This document shows, piece by piece, positions 57,480-64,000 of a stretch of 64,000 bases of DNA. The position numbers were made by a program, and so were the translations under genes. Every line of letters starts with the position of its first letter. Positions within the stretch are counted from its first letter, which is position 1. Origin of the DNA: Epiperipatus broadwayi (taxonomy: Eukaryota; Onychophora; Udeonychophora; Euonychophora; Peripatidae); assembly GCA_028023455.1 (NCBI GenBank), contig JAQFVV010006221.1:3257098-3321097 (forward strand). The letters run 5' to 3'. Under the pieces are notes generated by a model. That model was not told the DNA's origin. It saw only the letters and a list, made by a program, of their open reading frames with translations, and did no database searches.

Positions 57480-60400
57480 GCTTGCAGAGTCACTGAGATA
57501 AAAGGGAAATCTAAAAAATCATTAAATATTCCTTCAAAGTATTGTTTGTAGCTTGATTTTAACATGTTAAATTGTAATTTATATTTGTTTGTTTATTTGT
57601 TTAAGATGTCTATCAAAATAAAAATTTGTTTTTTGAAACTTAAGAAAAACTGATATATTATCCATGAAGGCTATATACATTGAATTTTTTTCCAACTCTG
57701 GTATATATATTTCAAATAATTATTTTTCAATGCTTTTTATTAAAAGACTTATGTATGTGGGGAAAAATAAGGCACTAAGAGGAGAGCCCTGAGGTATTGA
57801 GTAATGAGATTTTAAGGCATCTGAGTACTTTCCATTATGTATCATGTGTATTTCCATGTTTATTAATAGATTCGTTATAATGTACAAAATTGATGTATTT
57901 TTATATTTGGCAACTTATCAATGAGTAGGTTAGTTGGGGGCATGTCAAAAGTTAATTTGATATCTAGTTGGACTATTATTGGGCTATATTTTTTTGTTTT
58001 TTCTCACTATATCTATTATAGTCCTAAAAAACTAGCTTGTCCTGTAAATAAATTTTTATTTGCAAATTGTATCTTTGATAGTGTACATTCTAATTTATTT
58101 TTGACCAGTGATTTTAATAATTTTATTTCTAATGGACTCATTGATATAAGATTCAAGTTTGTCAATTCAGAAATTTTTTTCTAAAAAAAATCTATCTTGA
58201 CCTGTTGATTTTGGTAATATGTATCATTCTAGTTTATCTTTGACCACTGATTCTAATAATTGCTCATTGATATAAGTCACAAGTTGGTCAATTCAGAGAT
58301 TTTTTCCTGTTATTTTTTGTATGGAATGAGCAGTATTGGGCATAGACTTTATATCTGTTATACCTCTTTAACTAAAAAATTAGCTAAGTTTGAAAGTAGT
58401 ATAGTTGTATATTAGCTTAAATTTACATAAATAAATAGGGGAATACCAAGGATTTGTGGATGACATGAGCTTAGCATTGAGGCAAGTTTCTGAGTGGATT
58501 TTTTGAGTGTAAAGATTATATTATAATTTGATGTTCCAAGATAATGATGAATAGGAATAAAAGCTTTTTTTTATTTTTAATTTGCTTTTGTAGTTTGTGT
58601 AAATTGGCTTTAGCATCATGTATCCAAAAATTATGATTTCCTGTACCTTAATTGCAACAGGAACTCTATCTGTAGGGGTTGATCTAGATCTCAGTGGATA
58701 TAATGCCTAGACCATGTATGAAGTTCACTATCCTTTTTTATGCCAGATATTCTCTTAGTGATTTACAGGTTGTTCTATAAGTGTTTCTGAAAGTGATAAG
58801 TCTTACATGTTCATTTAGTGTATATCGTAATTGAATTAATTTTTGTGTATAATTCATCTGGAAGTGATAAAGTTTTAATGGAGAGGATTTGTTTTGAGTG
58901 GTATGATCAATACTATGAGAAGTTATATTTGCAAAGGTATTCCAACTTTGAATAGGATCAATTTCTAGATTTTAAATAACAATATGTATATATCAGAAAC
59001 AAAGGAATTTTGGAGTTCTACTTGGAAGATGCACCCATATTGTTCCTTCATTAGGAATTTATCATTCCATAAGTAAAATCAAGTTTTAAATGATTTATAA
59101 AAGAGAAAGGCTGATATTATAATACATGGGTGAGTAAAATGTTATCTACAAATAATGAATATCTGCCATTGTTAAAAGATTATTACTTAATAATAGTCTT
59201 TATCCATTCATTTTGTGGAAAGATTAGCATGTGGATCTATTTTGTGATACATTTACTAAAACATTAGAAATAGCTTATTTATTACAGATGGCTGTAGAGA
59301 TATATATACAAAACTATATTGAGAACTATGGATTGATGTTGTAGAATAATGATTAATATATTTGAGTCAATGTATACAATTTTTAAATAGTTAAATAGAG
59401 ATGCTTTATTAATAATGTTTGTGATAGTGTGGGGGATCTTCTTGAGAAAAACAACATTCTAGGTACACAAGTGTGTATATGGGTCAATTTGTAAATTGCT
59501 ATATATTTTTGTCTCAAGTAATTCAAGTACAGTATATGCATTTTAATGATAATGTCTATTTAATCAGGTGATAGTTTTTTTCTCAAAAAGTTCAATTTTC
59601 TGCTATTAATCTCACCAATTTTAATTTGCATATTAAGGTTTTAAATAAGCTAAAGAGAAGGGTATTACATTAATTAGTTTATATTAATAAATTGACAAGG
59701 TAAAAAAAATAACCCTATTTACTGAAGAATCTAAACTAACTATTGATATGAAGTCTATCATGATTATTGTTTTATTATTTTTTTCACAAAGCAATTAGGT
59801 CCATTTAGCAGTAGCTTTGATAACTTGTCTGAATTCTTGTTGTATTATGAGCTCTTATAGTATGATAAATTTACTTCATCAATAGCAGATGTTTTTTCAT
59901 CAGTCAATAATTTTAGATTTGCATTTTGTGTATTCACTATTGTTTTTTTCATTTTTTTCTTGCTCTAAACAAGAAGTCTTCATTTTTACTATCATCCATA
60001 ATCAGGGCTACTTTCTCCCATATTTTTTGTGAGGAGAATGTCCTAGTTTTTGTTTTATGATATGGTTACTAGTGCCCCTTTTATTCCATGTATGATTGAT
60101 ATTTGTTATGTACATTGTTTCAGTTGAAGTTTTGTTAATTATTTTGTTTGTGAAATTGGCTCTATTTGATCTTGGTTCTTATTTGCATATTGTATTTTTT
60201 GACTTATATCCTGCAAATTATCACATTTTTAGTTAATATCTGAATTAGTATCAACATTATTTTGTTCACATGAGGCTTTCTGCTATGAGTTTAGCATTTT
60301 CTTGTTCCATTAGGTAAAAGTTTTCCATGTTTGTAAGAATCTTTAGACTTTATAATCAGATCATTTTTAGGCCAGTGATATGGAATGGCTATCAAATTAG

Positions 60401-60760
60401 ACTTCTGGCAATAGAGTTTTGGGCATGCACCAATTATATGTCCATGTTCCTTACAATAAAAGCATTGAGATTAATGCATTGAATTATAACAAAAACATAG
60501 CCTTTTGATCTATCACTTGTAATAAAATATTATTAAGATCTACATCCTTATAAAGTCTTTCTTGAATTCATATGCATTGCCATAGACTGGAATTGGAATA
60601 TTTCATGAAAATCTACTACTATTCCAAATGGTTGCATCAGTTTACTGAAGTTATTAGTTATATAATTCAAGTAAGCATTTTTTTAAATAAATCTAAAATA
60701 CAGTTTTCCTTATGTTTTTTTACTTTGATAAGTGCATATTTACCCAGTGTTTAAATTTCC
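57480..60760 (-). pseudogene. Decayed LINE with ORF1 and RT parts
   Basis: The minus strand shows first (60760-60360) an ORF1 relic matching the copy at 41266: K-Y-A-L-I-K-V-K, L-M-Q-P-F-G-I-V-V and a knuckle C-F-Y-C-K-E-H-G-H-I-I-G-A-C. Much lower, at about 57769-57800, is an RT motif S-I-P-Q-G-S-P-L-S-A-L, followed by a worn catalytic segment A-F-M-D-N-I. Between them lie fragments such as N-F-W-I-H-D-A-K-A-N-L that fit the endonuclease-RT linker. Many stops and shifts make it dead. It lies on the same strand as DUOX. Confidence 0.6.
58040..58310 (+). repeat. Diverged tandem duplication inside the LINE relic
   Basis: A unit of roughly 130-145 bp appears twice: TTTGACCAGTGATTTTAAT with GTCAATTCAGAAATTTTTT, then TTTGACCACTGATTCTAAT with GTCAATTCAGAGATTTTTT. 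It is older than the other tandem duplications in the window. Confidence 0.65.
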
Positions 60761-62143
60761 CTTTTAAATTGATCCCTTTGATTTTCTCTAAAAAATTTTA
60801 TGACTGTGTATTTTTGATTGGCATGCTCAGTTATTTAGAAAACTGAGTCACACATATCATTAATACTTAATATATGAAAATGAATAGTTTCTATCTGTAA
60901 CAGCAGGCATAATCAAACAATCTATTAAAAAATGCTTAAAAGATTGAAAAAGTTATCTTGGAATGAATAAATTCAATCTCCCAGCTACGCTTTTAATGTT
61001 TTGTTTTTTTTTGACCAATCCTCCTGTGAATAAATTATGAGCTGCTCAAAATTATTTGACAAAATGTCTAGTTTTATTAAATCATTAGTAGTAGAAATGA
61101 TGAAACCTTGGCATCAAGATAAGATTTTTATTGTAGCTACTTGCAATATTTTTCATTTCTTCACTTATTTACATTTTGTTTCTATTACATTTTTTTCCAT
61201 GACATGTCTGAAGTATTTGCAATAGTCTCATTATGTTTTGTCTGAAAGGACAGATTTGAGTTCGAAAGTATCTAAAACATGATGATCAAAATACTCTATT
61301 ACTAGATCATCAATCTCTTATCTGTTTTATTCTAGTTTTTGGACTTTATAAATATGTATAATATTTTTTTTATTATCCTAAACTGCAGACAAAATAATAA
61401 ATATTAGAACGTATTATCTGAAATGTAGAAACTTGTGAGTGATTCTCCCTAAAGTGGTAATTCCTGATTGTGCTAAATTAAATATAAGTTGATTTGATTA
61501 TTGGTTAATTATATCATTTGCATTTTTAATGAACCAAACTTTTTCATCTTTCTCGACTATTTTTTTTTTTTTTTTTGCTCTTTATGTAGATGTTTGATAG
61601 TGTACAATTAGAATATAACTTTTGTGTTATCAAAATATATAAATAGGCATTTAAAAAATTATCAAATGGTTTCAGTTTGCACAAAGTTTTTCAGGAGCAA
61701 AAAAGAAGGGTTCCCCTCTTTTCTTCCAATGCATAAGCTTGTGGTTAAGACCTGTAGAAATCCCTACCTTCGCATTTTCAAGCACACATGCTTTAGGTTT
61801 ATTGCCTTAGTAAATATTATTTACGTAATCAATGTGCATTAAATAAATTTATAATATGAATAGAGTAACACTAAATATGGATTTAATCATCAATACCATA
61901 TAGCATTTAATGATTGGTTAAGCTTGTAATAGATATCACCAGTATAACAGAAAGAATAGAGTTTGCTCATATAAATGGATAATTGGGAGAATTGCTGCAT
62001 TCAGTAGCATATAATACTTTTGAACAATCATGTATGTTTATTTATTTTTGGAATTATTTATAAGTTTATTTAAATTTACAGCTGATTTATATCCATTAAG
62101 GGGGTTGTCTTTATGCTATATTTTAAACATAAAAGATATAAAT
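60761..62143. other. Sequence without recognised features
   Basis: AT-rich with a long T run near 61557-61576. Worn LINE sequence may continue a little past 60760. Nothing else supported. Confidence 0.4.
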
Positions 62144-62158
62144 CCATATTCTAATTAT

Positions 62159-62451
62159 TTGTCTGAAGCTCAGTTGGTAGAGCGTTTGCCTTAAATTCAA
62201 TATACAAGAATCTAAAGGTGCGAGTTCAACTTCTAAGCGAATATTGTCACTGTGCATATAGGCCGGCAACACCTGAAGAAGAGTGGAGAATAATACTACT
62301 CGAAACGTTGTGTAATTACTAACCTGTATTGTCTATTTGTGTGTTATTACTAACAAGTTGTTTGTATTTGAAAAGTTTAAATAAAGTTTAAAATTTTCTA
62401 TACATTCAATATTCACTCATAAATGATGGAAATAGTCCAACATATTACATC
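62159..62451 (+). mobile_element. tRNA-derived SINE with hammerhead-like motif
   Basis: 293 bp flanked by a perfect 15-bp duplication CCATATTCTAATTAT (62144-62158 and 62452-62466), proving insertion by retrotransposition. The head resembles a tRNA: AAGCTCAGTTGGTAGAGCG (A box, about 62166-62184) and GGTGCGAGTTCAACTTC (B box, about 62217-62233), which would drive Pol III. The body carries a hammerhead-like core at 62269-62313 and the tail reads AATAAAGTTTAAAATTTTC. Worn copies lie at 34383-34757 and 36467-36816. The combination of Pol III head and hammerhead recalls the schistosome Sm-alpha repeats. Confidence 0.85.
62269..62313 (+). ncRNA. Hammerhead-like ribozyme in SINE
   Basis: Core CTGAAGA (62273-62279, allowed base at position 7), one extra A, stem II GAGTGG/CTACTC (62281-62286 with 62296-62301), GAAA (62302-62305), then CGTT with cleavage expected after 62309. 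Stem I pairs ACAC (62269-62272) with GTGT (62310-62313). Stem III is only the palindrome ACGT, so it would have to form between two molecules, as in dimeric short-stem-III hammerheads. The copy at 36594-36640 keeps the core but has lost part of stem II. Confidence 0.6.
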
Positions 62452-62466
62452 CCATATTCTAATTAT

Positions 62467-63278
62467 ATTATTTTTGAAATGCATTATTTGTTTAGCCATT
62501 TTTGCGATCTAGTTCTTAGTAAATATTTTCTTTCTTTTCATGTTTATATTTGCATAACTGAAGTTTTCATTTTAAAATGCTGTTTGATAAACAAATTTAT
62601 ATTCACACTGGAATCTTTAATGATATAGAGAGCTACGTAATTCATACGAGTATGCTTCTTTGAACTATGATGCCAAAATTGTTCCTACTTAATAATTTTT
62701 TCAATAAGAATCAAATTGCCATATATCAACAAATAATATTAGAAAATGCACATATGAATGTATCTTCAACATATATTACAACTATAATATCTGAATATTC
62801 TCCTAAATGACTTCATTTTCTTTTCCTTATATACTAATGCTAGAATATATATTTTATTACTTATAAAAAATCCCATTATTCTTTATTCAGATTCTTGTAT
62901 ATAATTTTCCATATGTATAATAATAGTTACTTGCAGAGGGAGCCAAGGACTCCAGTTAACTCTGTTTCTCGCTCCCTGTTTTGTTCCCTTTTTCCTAGTT
63001 TAGGGAATTAAATTTCTCTAAAACTATCCCTATTAAAAAGGGAAGTTCCTTAGCTCTCTTTTTATATACAAACTATATCAACAATGTAATCACAAGTAAG
63101 AATAATTTCAACTTTTATAAAAATGCTATGTATATATATATGGCAGCCATTGAAATTACAAAAGATTTCTACAGAGATTTTATCTTTTAATGAAAATTTT
63201 CAGTTCACTTAATTTTGTTGAATGAATAAGTCTGATTGTTGGGAGGGCCCCCAGGGTCCTAAATCATAGTTCTTTTGA
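62467..63278. other. Flank with a weak inverted repeat
   Basis: Segments at about 62935-62955 (AGAGGGAGCCAAGGACTCC) and 63043-63062 (AGTTCCTTAGCTCTCTTTT) are imperfect inverted repeats that may bound a 130-bp MITE. The rest is AT-rich. Confidence 0.35.
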
Positions 63279-63299
63279 GGGAGGGGGCTGGGATGAGGG
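63279..63299 (+). other. Possible G-quadruplex motif
   Basis: Four G runs (GGG, GGGGG, GGG, GGG) separated by 1, 2 and 4 bases, standing out in an AT-rich background. It fits the usual G3+N1-7 rule. There is no nearby gene to give it a role. Confidence 0.5.
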
Positions 63300-63438
63300 T
63301 GTTGTGGTAATCATTACCAATGTTGGTTATTCCCATTCACAAAATAGAAAAAAATAACATTATTTATGGCAATTTTTTTAATGTTATCATCATGAATGAT
63401 TTTATCCATATATTATTGCAAAATAAGTTGTAGTTTGG

Positions 63439-63566
63439 CCTCATGATTCTAATTGCAAGTGATTCACCTTATTTAATTGTATTACTTCCAATGTTGTTAT
63501 TGCCTCATGATTCTAATTGCAAGTGTTTCACCTTATTTAATTTTATTACTTCCAATGTTGTTATTG
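63439..63566 (+). repeat. Tandem duplication of a 64-bp unit
   Basis: Two adjacent 64-bp copies starting CCTCATGATTCTAATTGCAA and differing at only a few bases, so recent. Confidence 0.9.
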
Positions 63567-63801
63567 ATAAGGCTGGCCTTTTGCTGTTCATGTGATTTTC
63601 ATGATGGATTAGAATAGTTTCAGCAGAGACATTTTGATGTTTGGATTTTTTTCTTTGTTCTCCACAGTTTTTCCATAATTTTTCCCAAAGTGTTTGGGAT
63701 TGCTCTTTTGTGAAGATATTCAAGGCCATTTGGAACAACTGAACAGTAGATTGATTTAGTCTGTATTTTATGTTATCTCCAAGTGTTTTCCTATTTCTCA
63801 A
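63505..63801 (-). CDS. Unassigned 98-aa frame
   Basis: Minus-strand frame, M-R-N-R-K-T-L-G-D at the start, Trp-, Lys- and Gln-rich in the middle; its last third falls in the 64-bp tandem duplication. Composition is more protein-like than most frames here, with few Phe or Ile runs, but no domain was recognised. It could be a piece of a transposable-element protein or an exon fragment; it is equally possible that it is not coding. Confidence 0.25.
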   Translation of the reverse strand: MRNRKTLGDNIKYRLNQSTVQLFQMALNIFTKEQSQTLWEKLWKNCGEQRKKSKHQNVSAETILIHHENHMNSKRPALSITTLEVIKLNKVKHLQLES

Positions 63802-64000
63802 GTTATCTACCGCAAATTGGATTTCTCAATATTGTATTCCTAAAACATATTTGAATTCTAGACTTTACAAATAATTCCTAATTGTTCCTATCAATCCACC
63901 TGGGCAACCAAGCCTATCAACATTGTTCCTTACCAAAGACTCTTCTTTGCGTGGACTACACACCCTTTCTATATCCTCTTCCTATTTCATATGTATTCCT
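63802..64000. other. Window end, nothing recognised
   Basis: No feature supported. Confidence 0.4.

Overview
The window reads as a piece of an AT-rich, repeat-dense animal genome, most likely an arthropod. Five correctly phased, GT-AG bounded exons on the minus strand encode the membrane core of a dual oxidase (DUOX-type NADPH oxidase) that resembles arthropod DUOX from general knowledge of the family. No database search was possible, so the species is not named. In transcript order the exons lie at 53671-53508, 53383-53153, 40364-40271, 33323-33274 and 21080-20920. Phases match across every junction, and all four histidine positions that bind the two haems are present with the usual spacing (14 and 13 residues). 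No exon was found left of 20920 or right of 53671, so the rest of the gene probably lies outside. Almost everything else is intron or flank filled with transposable elements. Layout: 1-3500 is AT-rich sequence without a recognised gene. 3501-4000 is a run of exactly 500 N. 4001-19334 is a young, very large Ty3/gypsy-type LTR retrotransposon on the plus strand, with LTRs of about 4.19 kb, a coiled-coil gag, protease, RT, RNase H and integrase. 19593-20011 and 26499-26923 are two inverted LTR-like repeats. 20275-20840 is a long inverted repeat with a hammerhead-like ribozyme core at its centre. 25147-26032 is a shortened Merlin DNA transposon. 31636-32095, 34383-34757, 36467-36816 and 62159-62451 are repeats carrying intact or worn hammerhead-like motifs; the last is a tRNA-derived SINE with a 15-bp target duplication. 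36960-38172 is a decayed Penelope-like element with RT and GIY-YIG parts. Hairpin (foldback) elements sit at 36281, 38283, 40902, 51929 and 52151. 41266-42200 and 57480-60760 (minus) are two decayed copies of one LINE family. 46150-46830 is a mariner relic. 47262-51515 is a hAT-type element with an 8-bp target duplication that contains an RTE-type fragment and a broken gypsy-type element. The right end (61-64 kb) holds the SINE, a possible G-quadruplex, a 64-bp tandem duplication and one unassigned reading frame. How the parts work together: the only host gene seen is DUOX, transcribed right to left through this repeat landscape. The LTR retrotransposon lies in or beyond the intron after the last visible exon, antisense to the gene. 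The least expected signal is the set of hammerhead-like ribozyme motifs in several repeat families beside a Penelope relic, which fits known links between hammerheads, Penelope elements and retrozyme or SINE-like repeats.
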